64,000 nucleotides of DNA. Origin: Moorena bouillonii PNG (GTDB lineage Bacteria > Cyanobacteriota > Cyanobacteriia > Cyanobacteriales > Coleofasciculaceae). Position 1 is the stretch's first letter. Every line of letters begins with the position of its first letter. A program made the position numbers and the translations under genes. The stretch is from NCBI RefSeq assembly GCF_001942495.1, contig NZ_MKZS01000001.1, forward strand, positions 3,113,295 to 3,177,294, written 5' to 3'. This document shows positions 1 to 8,657 of the stretch, in pieces. The notes under the pieces were generated by a model. It searched no databases. It was not told the DNA's origin and saw nothing but the letters and a program-made list of their open reading frames with translations.

Positions 1-570
1 AGTCAAAGCTAAGTCTAGGTATTCCGGACGATTCCAGCGGCGGTAAGCTAAAATTAATGCCGTTGCTGCATCAATATCGGCATCGCTGGCAAAATTTCTG
101 TCAATCGCACCCCAGTTACCGCTCTGATCACGACCCCACTTCCACACCCACAGTTGATCTTCGAGAGTACCATTGGTTCCTGAGCGTTTGAGATTGTTTT
201 GAGACCATTGTAAGGTTAGGGCAAAGGTGGTGGGGTCATCGGCAATGACCGCTCGCAGCATCCCATAGGCTTGCCCTTCAGAGGTTGAGCGATCGCTAGC
301 TTCGTAGTCGATGACTCGCCCGTCTTTTTGAATAAATTTCTCTTTGTATACACTCCAACTTTCTGCTATAATATTACTTTCGTCTATAGGTAAAGTAGTC
401 TGGGGAGGGTCTGGTTCAGGATACTCACGGTAGACTGAAGGCGTTTTGGTTGGTGATGACTGGGGGGGTGTTGGGGTTGGAGATCGTCTTGACAATTGAT
501 GGGGAGCACAACCCAATTGACTCAACATAATGGTGACAGTAACGATAGAAACGCTCTTAGTGCGACCCAT
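1..570 (-). CDS. Glycosyl hydrolase family 8 (BcsZ/endoglucanase-like), 3' end outside window
   Basis: The reading frame enters from the left edge, so the C-terminus is missing; 190 codons are present. The segment SEGQAYGML (Glu98, the expected general acid of GH8) and the later FASDADIDAATALILAYRRW block are the two best-conserved GH8 signatures. The family cleaves beta-1,4-glucans and, as BcsZ, trims cellulose during export. The N-terminus has a short basic and hydrophobic signal ending at Cys21 (LSQLGC), possibly a lipoprotein although the -3 residue is Gln, followed by a Pro/Thr/Ser linker. An in-frame ATG at 600 is an alternative start; neither has a clear ribosome site. It is the last gene of the barrel-TPR-GH8 series on the minus strand, which suggests a polysaccharide secretion role. 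Family assignment is firm; the substrate is inferred. Confidence 0.85.
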   Translation of the reverse strand, partial: MGRTKSVSIVTVTIMLSQLGCAPHQLSRRSPTPTPPQSSPTKTPSVYREYPEPDPPQTTLPIDESNIIAESWSVYKEKFIQKDGRVIDYEASDRSTSEGQAYGMLRAVIADDPTTFALTLQWSQNNLKRSGTNGTLEDQLWVWKWGRDQSGNWGAIDRNFASDADIDAATALILAYRRWNRPEYLDLALT

Positions 571-839
571 AAATAAATGTTGACGGCTGTTGTAGGACAT
601 CGTAAATTTGCGGCTCTTACATTTACTCCTCAAACATAGTTGGATACAAGCCTCTAGATTGATCCAACCTGGTCTTTTAAGGCAAGAAGTCTGAACATCA
701 GCCTAGCCCAAAAACATCAGAGTTCAGAATTATTGAATGCTGATATCGGCTTTAAAAGTCTGGATTATTGATTTGTGATTATAAAATAGCCAATTTTTAA
801 TTGCCAATTTTTAAGTGTTCATTGCCATTTGGGATTTTC

Positions 840-971
840 TCTTTTCATACCTTAATCCTTTATACTTCATCCTTAATCCTTAATCCTTCATCCTTGACAC
901 TTCATCCTTTATACTTCATCTAGACTTCATCCTTCACACTTCACACTTCATCTAGACTTGATCCTTTATCC
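840..971. repeat. Low-complexity ATCCTT/ACTTCA repeat between the TPR and GH8 genes
   Basis: The 400-base gap 571-971 holds no gene. Its right-hand part is built from degenerate short units of the form CTTCATCCTT and CTTTATACTTCAT repeated about ten times. Such runs are common between genes in large filamentous cyanobacterial genomes. The left-hand part (601-840) would hold any promoter for the GH8 gene, but no convincing box was seen. Confidence 0.7.
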
Positions 972-3404
972 TTAATCAAAACGTTCCCAAGGCGGTTGGA
1001 AACCCCTGCGGAACAGAAATCCTTCTTGGATTTGCTGTCTCTGACGGGACAGAGTAGCAGTACTAGAGCCTCGACTGAATTCCTCCAGTCTTAGCTGTTC
1101 CAACTGTTCTAGGGCTTTGACTTTGAAGTCTTCAGTCTGATTTAGTCCAACTAAGGCACGACGTACCCCAAAATCCAGGGGTTGGATCGCAAGACCCCTA
1201 TAATAGAGTTGCTTGGCCGAGTCAAAGCGCCGTTGTTGGAAACGAACACCACCTAAAGCAGCAATAATCTCCGTGTTACTTGGTTCTGCGGTCAAAATCA
1301 CCTGATAGGCGCGCTCTGCTATGTCTAACTCATCAATCGCTTCTGCCAATCGCCCCTGCAACAAGTATGTCTGAACGGAGTAGGGAGCCCGATTGACTAA
1401 TTCAATCACCTGAGCTCTAGCTAATTCTGGACTACGCTGAGCAATAACCTGAATTAAACGGCGGTTTACTGGTATGTTGTCTGGTTCAGATTGCAGGAGC
1501 GAAATGTATAGGGGTTCCCGTGTGGGATTGGCAGGTAGAGCACCAACTAGAGCAAAGAGTTCTTGGGGCGGAAGCACATTGGGTTGTGTCTGCAACCAAT
1601 AGTATACAAATGCCTCAGCTTGGGATTCTGGAATCAGATTCGCTTGATAGGCAATTGTAGCTCGTGCTAGCTGTAGGTTAACATCACTAGGATTGAGCGC
1701 CACTAGTTGGTCATAAAGTGCCACAGCTTCCCCTGGTCTATCCTGTAGCAGAAGTATAGATGACAATCCTTGCAATGCACCATTGAGAATATCTCGTTGT
1801 GGGTTGCTGGCAATCAAGGCTTGGTAACGCTGACGGCTAGCAATCCAATTACCTTCACGACGTTCAATATCTGCCGCTAGCAACTGTACTGCCCGATCGT
1901 CAGCTCCCTGGGGTGTGGCGGTATATGTAGCCAAAGCATTTCTAGCTGAGATCAAGTCATTGGCTTCAATGTAAAGTTGAGCCATCCGAAAGTACAAAAA
2001 CGGGGCGTTAACCCCAGATGCCAGGATATTTTGGTAAATAGATAGAAATTCTGGCCCCGGCGGCTCGATCGGGATCAAGGCGTCTGCCACCGCTTGCAAT
2101 TCCCTGGGTTCAGTAGGTAGGGGAATCAGTATGGTCGCTAGACGGTTGCTCAATTGAGCTTGAGAAATTAACCCGGTCTGACGTTCCAGACCCACGATCT
2201 TAATCATCAGACTACGGTTATCAGGCTCGAAGGCAAGCTGTTGTTGGTAAAGCTGCAATGCGGTTGCCCGTTCGCTGGGTATGCCTGTGAACACATCAGC
2301 TATCTCCCGAATTAAGTTAGGGTCATTAGGATTCTCTGCCAGTGCCTGGCGGTAGAGCATAGAGACTTGGGCTTCCAGGGCTGGATCTTGATTTTTATTG
2401 CGAATTTCATTTAGCGATCGCGCTAAGGGCAATGTGGCTTGAGAAAGACCTTGTAAAGGCTCTAATACAGCCAAGGCTTCAGAGATTTGTCCATTATCAG
2501 CATAGGATTGGGAGAGGGCGGCTCGGGTTTGGATGCCTAGGTCATCCAGCTGATCGATTAGGGCAAACCCCACTAACTCGTTTTCCAGAACCTGCACCGC
2601 CTGAGCCGCATTGCCAGTTTGCCTTAAGGATTGGGCATAAGCCAGGACAGCATAGCCACTAATCACATTCCCTGTCGCGAGGTATTGATTAAAGAGTTCC
2701 AGACCCCTTTGAGGGTTACCGTTGTAGGTGTAAACTTCTGCTGCCCCTATTAGCACATCTGGAGTAGGGTCCGTTTGCAGCACAATTTCATAGTCTGCGA
2801 TCGCTTCACCAAATCGTTGCTGATAACCATACAGCAGAGCTCGCCTGCCACGAGCTTCTGTATCATTGGGATTAATATCGAGCAAGACCGTAAGGGCTTC
2901 AATTCCCTGAGCCTGCCATTCTTGTTTATAAGTCCCGAACAGACCTACTGCACTTAGGGCTAACTCATTGGTAGGGTCTTCAGCGATCACCTGTTGATAG
3001 GCATCCCAGGCTTGGTCAATCAATCCCTGTCGGCGGTAGGCGATGGCTAGGCCAATCTTCGCATCAATGGATTGGGGATAACGCTGGACAGCTTGCTCAA
3101 ACTCTTTAATTGCCTCCTCCACTCGTCCTTCCCTGAGCAGATTAAAGGCTTTGATAATCGGCACCGGAATAGTTTGGGCTTGAGCTGCCTCAAGGCAAAA
3201 GGCAAGAGGGAAAAGGGAAACAGTTAAGGGTAAGAGGTAAACGGTCAAGGGTAAGAGGTAAATGGGTAAATATTTTACCACACGGCGGCACGGATGGCAA
3301 GGTGAATCCAGTCCCTTTGCCTTTTGCCTCTGACCCGAGGATTCTCCGCTCTTTATCGGGGGTAAGCCTTTTCCCTTGTTCCTTTTGCCTTCCTCTAGAA
3401 TCAT
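972..3404 (-). CDS. Secreted tetratricopeptide-repeat protein, BcsC N-terminal-like
   Basis: 810 residues. After a basic N-terminal stretch and a hydrophobic Leu/Pro-rich segment (about residues 45-72) there is a plausible signal cleavage at AQAQ-TIPVP (about residue 77). The rest is wall-to-wall 34-residue TPR motifs (for example GRVEEAIKEFEQAVQRYPQS and GLIDQAWDAYQQVIAEDP). BcsC proteins have such a periplasmic TPR array in front of an outer-membrane barrel; here no barrel follows, but a barrel gene lies upstream. The start at 3404 is supported by GGGAGG about 7 bases upstream. The segment coding residues 20-60 has the composition of the genome's short repeats (GGTAAGAGGTAAA-type), so the leader may be repeat-derived. 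Likely role: periplasmic scaffold for polysaccharide export. TPR call firm, role inferred. Confidence 0.75.
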   Translation of the reverse strand: MILEEGKRNKGKGLPPIKSGESSGQRQKAKGLDSPCHPCRRVVKYLPIYLLPLTVYLLPLTVSLFPLAFCLEAAQAQTIPVPIIKAFNLLREGRVEEAIKEFEQAVQRYPQSIDAKIGLAIAYRRQGLIDQAWDAYQQVIAEDPTNELALSAVGLFGTYKQEWQAQGIEALTVLLDINPNDTEARGRRALLYGYQQRFGEAIADYEIVLQTDPTPDVLIGAAEVYTYNGNPQRGLELFNQYLATGNVISGYAVLAYAQSLRQTGNAAQAVQVLENELVGFALIDQLDDLGIQTRAALSQSYADNGQISEALAVLEPLQGLSQATLPLARSLNEIRNKNQDPALEAQVSMLYRQALAENPNDPNLIREIADVFTGIPSERATALQLYQQQLAFEPDNRSLMIKIVGLERQTGLISQAQLSNRLATILIPLPTEPRELQAVADALIPIEPPGPEFLSIYQNILASGVNAPFLYFRMAQLYIEANDLISARNALATYTATPQGADDRAVQLLAADIERREGNWIASRQRYQALIASNPQRDILNGALQGLSSILLLQDRPGEAVALYDQLVALNPSDVNLQLARATIAYQANLIPESQAEAFVYYWLQTQPNVLPPQELFALVGALPANPTREPLYISLLQSEPDNIPVNRRLIQVIAQRSPELARAQVIELVNRAPYSVQTYLLQGRLAEAIDELDIAERAYQVILTAEPSNTEIIAALGGVRFQQRRFDSAKQLYYRGLAIQPLDFGVRRALVGLNQTEDFKVKALEQLEQLRLEEFSRGSSTATLSRQRQQIQEGFLFRRGFQPPWERFD

Positions 3405-3425
3405 CTTTCCGCCTCCCGGTCGTCT

Positions 3426-3454
3426 CCCGCTATAATCTTTGATTTAGCGGTGAG
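3426..3454 (-). repeat. Left-flank hairpin of the IscB element
   Basis: Inverted repeat CCGCTA ... TAGCGG with a 12-base loop, located downstream of the iscB stop. The outer sequence matches 4961-5014 except that the latter carries about 25 extra bases in its loop. It could be the recognition hairpin of an IS200/IS605-type transposase. It lies just upstream of the TPR gene's ribosome binding site. Confidence 0.6.
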
Positions 3455-3473
3455 AGGAAAGGGAGGACAGAGT

Positions 3474-4745
3474 TTAATGCCTATAAGCATAACCATCTTT
3501 CCTGTGAATAAATTGACAATATTTATGACTGATACCCTGCACCAGTCCTGATTTAGTTGAAATATTAAAAGATCCGGATTTCCGGGTCGCAACTCTTCCC
3601 ACATAAGTACCGATTTTTTTGCCTTTAGTTACAACGGCGCGAACAATATCTCCTGTTTGAAAACCTTTATGAATCTTAGTTCTTGAACAGTAACGGATAG
3701 GAAACCCATACTTGTTTGTTCGACAAATTTTACGAGTACCGTGACCTTTAGCGGCAATAAGTAAAGGTTGATAACCCTCAATAATTAAAGTATCAACTTT
3801 GCCAACATTTGCGGCATCCAGCCAATGAGTTTTAGGTAGGTTTTGACGACATCGGTTGAATTTAGTCAAACCACCACTCCCGACTTCAACAGGTAATCCG
3901 ATTGATTTCAGTTCATGGTACAACTTCCAACGAGTTGTGTTAACGGCAGCCGCATCAGTTAAAGGTCTTTTGGCTTGAGACAAAACCCGTTTCAACACGT
4001 CAGGTTTTCCAGATAAGAACTGTTCGATTTCTTGAGCAGACTTAGACTGATTGCATGAATGACACGCAATAGCTAAATTAGAGACTCTATTCGAACCACC
4101 TTTAGATAATGGCTTAATATGCTCAATCTCTAACTGAGTACCCGTTGTCCCACAATAGGCACATTTTCGATTCCATTTTTCGAGTAGATATTCTCGAAAA
4201 ATGGAATCGTAGAGCGTACCTTGCTGATACTCAATGCCAGATATTTCGGGATTTTGCAACTTCTGAGTGTCAAATCTAACCAACTCTTGAGAGATTCCTG
4301 CAATGGGACATAAACGAGTTAGTTTTTTAACCCAAGTCAAGATGTTATGAACTCTAGACATTAGGCTAGGAGCTAACCAGCCTTCTGGTCTAGACCGGTT
4401 AAGAAATCTAGGCTTGCGATACCGAGTTTTGCGGTTACGGCGAGCACACCTTAGTTGCCTACGAGAAGTTAAGGCATCTCGAATTTGAAAACCTCTGTGA
4501 GTAAGTTCACCGCCCCAAACTATTCGGTTACCTTGAACAATTGCTAAGCCACTTGTTTTTGCTCCGGGGTCTATTTTGAATTGTGACCCGTGGGTTATTG
4601 GTTCTTGTATTTCCTCCGTTAAAATTATAGTAAATGGGTAACGACGATAGACTTTAGCTTTTCCTGTCGAAAGTAGAATTCTAGCTCTCGCCGGTTTGCA
4701 TGGATCTAAAGGTTGTCGATTTGAGTTAAGTACAAATACACGCAT
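3474..4745 (-). CDS. iscB: IscB RNA-guided nuclease (RRXRR/HNH)
   Basis: 423 residues, the usual IscB size. Order of parts: PLMP-like N-terminal domain (QPLDPCKPARARILLSTGKA, 11-30); RuvC-I with FKIDPGAKTSG (Asp59); Arg-rich bridge helix SRRQLRCARRNRKTRYRK (94-111); RuvC-II with ISQELVRFD (Glu154); HNH with two CxxC pairs (195/198 and 228/231) and IEHIKPLSKGG (His209); RuvC-III with THWLDAANVG (His307, Asp310). All expected catalytic residues are present, so it should be an active nuclease guided by an omega RNA made from the region immediately upstream. IscB is the ancestor-type relative of Cas9. The gene is AT-richer than the surrounding export genes, consistent with a mobile origin. Family call is firm; activity is inferred. 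Confidence 0.93.
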   Translation of the reverse strand: MRVFVLNSNRQPLDPCKPARARILLSTGKAKVYRRYPFTIILTEEIQEPITHGSQFKIDPGAKTSGLAIVQGNRIVWGGELTHRGFQIRDALTSRRQLRCARRNRKTRYRKPRFLNRSRPEGWLAPSLMSRVHNILTWVKKLTRLCPIAGISQELVRFDTQKLQNPEISGIEYQQGTLYDSIFREYLLEKWNRKCAYCGTTGTQLEIEHIKPLSKGGSNRVSNLAIACHSCNQSKSAQEIEQFLSGKPDVLKRVLSQAKRPLTDAAAVNTTRWKLYHELKSIGLPVEVGSGGLTKFNRCRQNLPKTHWLDAANVGKVDTLIIEGYQPLLIAAKGHGTRKICRTNKYGFPIRYCSRTKIHKGFQTGDIVRAVVTKGKKIGTYVGRVATRKSGSFNISTKSGLVQGISHKYCQFIHRKDGYAYRH

Positions 4746-5014
4746 AATTGTGTTTTCTCCTATTACTAGGGTAAAGTTAGCTTAGTCAAAGTTATTTCTC
4801 GGTACTTTCCCGATCGCACTGACTTAACTCAACTAGGTCTGTTTAACGACCGGGTTCTAGAGCTGGGGACTAGCTACGCATCTCCAGGTATGAACACTAA
4901 CTCTCAGAAATAACGTAGTTCTGTAAGAACCTAGACTGGTAAACTATGAGCTTGAAAGCTCCCGCTATAGTCTGTTCGCGCAGCGTCGGCTACGCCGAAA
5001 GACTTAGCGGTGAG
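4746..5014 (-). ncRNA. Candidate omega (HEARO) RNA upstream of iscB
   Basis: In IscB loci the guide RNA scaffold is encoded directly 5' of the nuclease, with the guide at the RNA's 5' end. This 269-base non-coding stretch folds readily on the minus strand. There is a 5' hairpin CCGCTA/TAGCGG, then GAGCTTTCAAGCTC (perfect short hairpin), then GGTC ... GACC. A 3' compound stem pairs AGTT-AGTCA-TCGG with CCGA-TGACT-AACT just before the iscB start. The guide would be the roughly 15-20 bases lying outside the 5' hairpin, near 5012-5035, overlapping the barrel gene's 3' end. Boundaries are approximate and no comparative alignment was possible. Confidence 0.65.
4961..5014 (-). repeat. Guide-side hairpin of the IscB element carrying a palindromic insertion
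   Basis: Same hairpin as 3426-3454, but the loop contains an additional near-perfect palindrome (about 4973-4998, TTCGCGCAGCG ... CTACGCCGAA) belonging to the small GCGTAGCG repeat family found all over this window. The insertion lengthens the stem without breaking the flanking CCGCTA/TAGCGG pairing. Confidence 0.6.
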
Positions 5015-5018
5015 TTGT

Positions 5019-8000
5019 TTACTGAGTCAACCTACCTCTAGGAGTTACATCAAAATCAGTTTTCAATCGAAATCCGGCAAAGGTTTCCTTTAAACTATTG
5101 CGTTGCTGAAGGCTAAAACCAAGCCGCACATTCGGTAAAAATTGGAAATCGTAGTATAGCTCTAAGACATCTGGTACATCATCCCCATTTTCCTGGCGCA
5201 ATTCCTCATTGGAGAGATCCCGACCATAGGCTAATCCTACCCGGTCATTCTTAGAAAACAAATCCAAGAAGGTGATTCCGAAACTGAAGGTGTTTCCCTC
5301 TTCATCCAAATCCCGGTTGCGGTAAATCCCATAGCGACCAAATATGCCCATATTCAGTTCAGGAATAAACACTTCGCCATTGACACCAAATGCTTCTTCA
5401 TCATCATTCTTGTTGATGCCAAAGTCATCCCTTCCCCGTTCGATGGAGAAAATTTCCCGGAAGCCACTATTGGCACCACCATCCCTGCCTGAGGCATAGG
5501 TTCCTCGCACGATCACATTATCGTAGCGCAGACCAATTTCTCCAGCCAAGCCATTGAGGTCAAATCGCTCCAGACTTTCAGCTGATGAAAACAGAGCAAC
5601 TTTGCCTTCTATATTGTCTGTCACTGCCCAGTTAACCAATAAACCTGGACGAGATGCGATCGCAGTAGCACTCAAGGCTGGATTAGTTTGAAAAACTGGA
5701 TTAAAGAAATGGCTTACCCCATCCTTGGCAAAACTATTGCGATCAAAGTAGGAGGTTAAATCCAACTGACCGACAGAAAAGCGCAGAGTGGGTAAGGTGC
5801 TAGCAGGAGCAGCCGTAAAGAACAACTGATTGATAGTTGCCCCTTCGTTAGGTGAGTCTACCAATTGGTCATTTTCGCTAGTCAGATCTAGGGTAGCTCC
5901 AAACAGGAATTGGGGCGTTAGCACATAGTTTCCGTCCAAGCGAGCTCTGGCTACTGAATTTTCCCCTTGAGTCACGAAACTACCCTGGAAACGCAATGAT
6001 GCTGGGGTGAGAGCGGTAGTAGGCAGCAAGGGGCGACCGGTGGATTGGGCAGTTGGGGGAGAGGTTGGTCGATTCAGGTTTGAGTTAGGAGCCGGTGGCC
6101 AGGGTTGTAGTGCTGGTTGCAAGAAGGGTACTTGACCAAAGCCAGGGGTATTGGGATTTGGCACCACTGGGATGGGAGTGACTTGCCCTGGTACCTGCCC
6201 TGGGGGGGTGGCCGGGAAAGGAGACTGACTCAAGCCAGGGATGTTGGGATTTGGCACCACTGGGATCGCCATGACTTGCCCTGGTACCTGCCCTGGAATG
6301 GTATTTAAATACTGTAGCTGACCTAAGCCCAAGCCATAACTACTGCCCCCTATCGGAATGGGATTGATCGGGACTACTGACTGGGGGGCTGGGGCAGTTC
6401 TCAGATAGGGCAGCTGACCTAAACCCGAATTGTAAGGACTACCCCTCATGGGCATAGGATTCACTGGGGCTGGCAGAGGAGCGGGCATGGGTCTCGGGTA
6501 GGGCAACTGACCGAAGCCAGGGTTATAGGTAGTACCCCCCATCGGAATGGGATTGACTCGGGCTGGCAGAGGAGCTGGTGTAGTTCTCAAATAAGGTAGC
6601 TGACCCAAGCCAGGGTTATAGCTAGGGTTATAGCTATTTATCCCCTGGGGGGTAGACATGCCGAACCCTGCCGTCGGCATCAATAGTACAGTTTGTGGGA
6701 AATATGGCAATTGACCAGGATTAACATTATTCGTACCCATAGTCGTACCCAAGGGCATCGTCCCAGTTACTCCTGGCATCATCGGCATCAAGAGTACCGT
6801 TTGTGGCACGTAAGGGAAATAGCCCCAATTTGGGTTAGGAGTATTGCTTCCCAACGGCATCGAGTTAGGAAGTGCTGGCAATGACGCTGGTGTCTTGCTT
6901 TGTGGGAAGACAGGCAGTTGTCCTACCGCTTGGTTTTGGTAGTTATTCAGAAATAGGGGTGTGACCGTTCCTTGGCCTAGCTGCTCCGGCAGGCTTGGTG
7001 GGGAAGGAGGCAGTTGCTTGAACTTGTTGGGAAGTTTACCAGCATTAGACGGAATTGGGTCTGTTGGTACTGCCAAAGGTTGGGTTTTTGCTTGGGAGGT
7101 TGTCTGCTGGTTGGAGCTAGAGTTGGGACTATTCGGAACTAACTTCGGAATTAGGGATGGCAGGAGCTGATTACAGGCTGTGTTTGTTTGACAGTTGCTC
7201 CAGTTAGCTGGGAGTACTCCTTCCAAATCTACACTCGAACTGCTGCCATAGGGCAACAGTTGGCTTAGCTTGAACTCCGTGAACGTTAAGTCTATTTGCT
7301 CTAGGTTTAGCGTCGATGATGACACTAGAGGCTTTTGATGTGATGGCGTTAACGCTAACTGGTCTACTTTAGTGTCAGCTTTAGTGTCAGCAGATTTCTT
7401 CTGGGTGACTAGCTTAGAGTTAGCTGCTTTGCTGTGTTTTAGTTCCGACGACTCTGGGACTGGTGAGCCTAGTTTCGAGGTAGCCTCAGGGTTAGGTCGA
7501 TGAGAGACTTTAGTAGTTTTATTGAGCCGGGATGACTTTGGTAACCCATCCCTGTGTCCTGGTTTTAGCTCCAGTTTCCCTGGTTTTTGAGGCTGTTGAG
7601 ATAACTCAGGGATTTCCGAACCCACCTTTTTGCTAGTGGTGAGGTTAGGTTGGCTAGTGGTGATGTTTAGGGAAGCCGACGTTTTGGCTTTTCCAAAGGG
7701 TGGCATTGCCCTAGCTCTAGACCTGGCATAGGGTGATCTGAACTTGGGTTTAGTTGATTGTCTTTGCTGGTGGTTACCTGTCGGCTGGGCTAGGGTAGTT
7801 CTGTTTTCTCTACCGTTTTCTCTACCGTTACTGCTTAGTAAAGCCGACTTTTTGCCTTTGGGCCGTGCTGGAATAACTTTGGCTATCTGCTCTGGCTGGG
7901 CCTTAGCCGTCGGCTGGATTGGAGCAGCTACAGTTTTTTGGACGGTTTTTTGGGAGGCAGTCCTTGAGGTAGCTGAGCTTTGGGTTTTCAGCGGTGCAGA

Positions 8001-8657
8001 AACAGCTTTAGCTGTAGACTCCCGTTTGGCTAATTTTTGCTGCTGCTGCAACCGAGATAATGGTAACTTCCTCCTGGTAACAGAAGAACTGGGCTGAGCA
8101 GATTCCTTGGTTTTCAGCAATGCAGGGAGAGCCTCAGGGGTAGCCCTTGACTGGGGTGAGCCTAACTTACGCTTAGCTGCTGGTTTAGCTGATTGTTCAG
8201 TCTGGGGTAAGACGTGCGGCGGCACAGCTGAAGTCAGTTTCCTGGTGGAGTTGCTCCTTAGGGCAGAAGATCTTTGGGTCTTAATTGGCTCAGGGATTGT
8301 CTCCTGTTGACTTTCAAGCTTTCCTAGTGCTAAGATTTTGGTTTGGGTTACTTGTTCACTTTCTTCACTAATGGATTGCTCTGAATCCTTGCTCTGATTT
8401 GTCCGGAGCTGCTCTAAAAACTTAGTATGTTTAGATAGGGTAGTTGCCTGGGCTGGTTCAATGGCACTGAAGGACAGCATCCACACTACGACGAATGACC
8501 CAGTACTAAGCAGTTGCATCCATAGAAGGACATTCTTGACTATCCATCTCAGACATTGACTAGTTGTTTGATGGATTGTCGGGGTTTTTTGCCTAATCAA
8601 TCCTTTCTGTAAACCCTGTCGCCGCTCTAGGAAAGGGCTTGGTTTTTGGCGACTCAT
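5019..8657 (-). CDS. Proline-rich outer-membrane beta-barrel (porin-like) protein
   Basis: 1212 residues in three parts. Residues 1-72 are an extended signal (hydrophobic core about 43-65, cleavage near AQA-TTLS). Residues about 73-870 are low complexity: first Lys/Ser/Thr/Pro-rich, then imperfect repeats of the type GLGQLPYLRTTPAPLP with Asn-Pro-Met-Gly spacers. Residues about 880-1212 alternate hydrophobic and polar positions with Gly and aromatic residues (LRFSVGQLDLTSYFDR, NVRLGFSLQQRN), as in outer-membrane barrels. The barrel recalls cyanobacterial porins, but I cannot assign a named family. As first gene of the series ending in TPR and GH8 proteins it may be the export pore that BcsC normally carries at its C-terminus. 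The long linker could cross the peptidoglycan. Barrel call moderate, role inferred. Confidence 0.6.
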   Translation of the reverse strand: MSRQKPSPFLERRQGLQKGLIRQKTPTIHQTTSQCLRWIVKNVLLWMQLLSTGSFVVVWMLSFSAIEPAQATTLSKHTKFLEQLRTNQSKDSEQSISEESEQVTQTKILALGKLESQQETIPEPIKTQRSSALRSNSTRKLTSAVPPHVLPQTEQSAKPAAKRKLGSPQSRATPEALPALLKTKESAQPSSSVTRRKLPLSRLQQQQKLAKRESTAKAVSAPLKTQSSATSRTASQKTVQKTVAAPIQPTAKAQPEQIAKVIPARPKGKKSALLSSNGRENGRENRTTLAQPTGNHQQRQSTKPKFRSPYARSRARAMPPFGKAKTSASLNITTSQPNLTTSKKVGSEIPELSQQPQKPGKLELKPGHRDGLPKSSRLNKTTKVSHRPNPEATSKLGSPVPESSELKHSKAANSKLVTQKKSADTKADTKVDQLALTPSHQKPLVSSSTLNLEQIDLTFTEFKLSQLLPYGSSSSVDLEGVLPANWSNCQTNTACNQLLPSLIPKLVPNSPNSSSNQQTTSQAKTQPLAVPTDPIPSNAGKLPNKFKQLPPSPPSLPEQLGQGTVTPLFLNNYQNQAVGQLPVFPQSKTPASLPALPNSMPLGSNTPNPNWGYFPYVPQTVLLMPMMPGVTGTMPLGTTMGTNNVNPGQLPYFPQTVLLMPTAGFGMSTPQGINSYNPSYNPGLGQLPYLRTTPAPLPARVNPIPMGGTTYNPGFGQLPYPRPMPAPLPAPVNPMPMRGSPYNSGLGQLPYLRTAPAPQSVVPINPIPIGGSSYGLGLGQLQYLNTIPGQVPGQVMAIPVVPNPNIPGLSQSPFPATPPGQVPGQVTPIPVVPNPNTPGFGQVPFLQPALQPWPPAPNSNLNRPTSPPTAQSTGRPLLPTTALTPASLRFQGSFVTQGENSVARARLDGNYVLTPQFLFGATLDLTSENDQLVDSPNEGATINQLFFTAAPASTLPTLRFSVGQLDLTSYFDRNSFAKDGVSHFFNPVFQTNPALSATAIASRPGLLVNWAVTDNIEGKVALFSSAESLERFDLNGLAGEIGLRYDNVIVRGTYASGRDGGANSGFREIFSIERGRDDFGINKNDDEEAFGVNGEVFIPELNMGIFGRYGIYRNRDLDEEGNTFSFGITFLDLFSKNDRVGLAYGRDLSNEELRQENGDDVPDVLELYYDFQFLPNVRLGFSLQQRNSLKETFAGFRLKTDFDVTPRGRLTQ

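Larger units (their letters stand above)
3426..5014 (-). mobile_element. IscB (HEARO-type) element: iscB plus upstream omega RNA, no tnpA
   Basis: The unit consists of an intact iscB gene, an upstream structured non-coding stretch, and a similar short hairpin at each side (3426-3454 and 4961-5014). Both hairpins read CTCACCGCTAA ... TATAGCGGGAG on the minus strand. The right side ends a few bases beyond the stop codon of the barrel gene and the left side ends just before the ribosome site of the TPR gene, so the element occupies an intergenic gap in an otherwise continuous gene series. No transposase gene accompanies it, so it would need a TnpA in trans. Boundaries are estimated from the repeated hairpins. 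Confidence 0.7.

Noticed and set aside
7744..8310. Open frames on the plus strand opposite the barrel gene's N-terminal region
   Set aside because: They mirror the low-complexity Lys/Ser/Pro coding sequence; no start signals.
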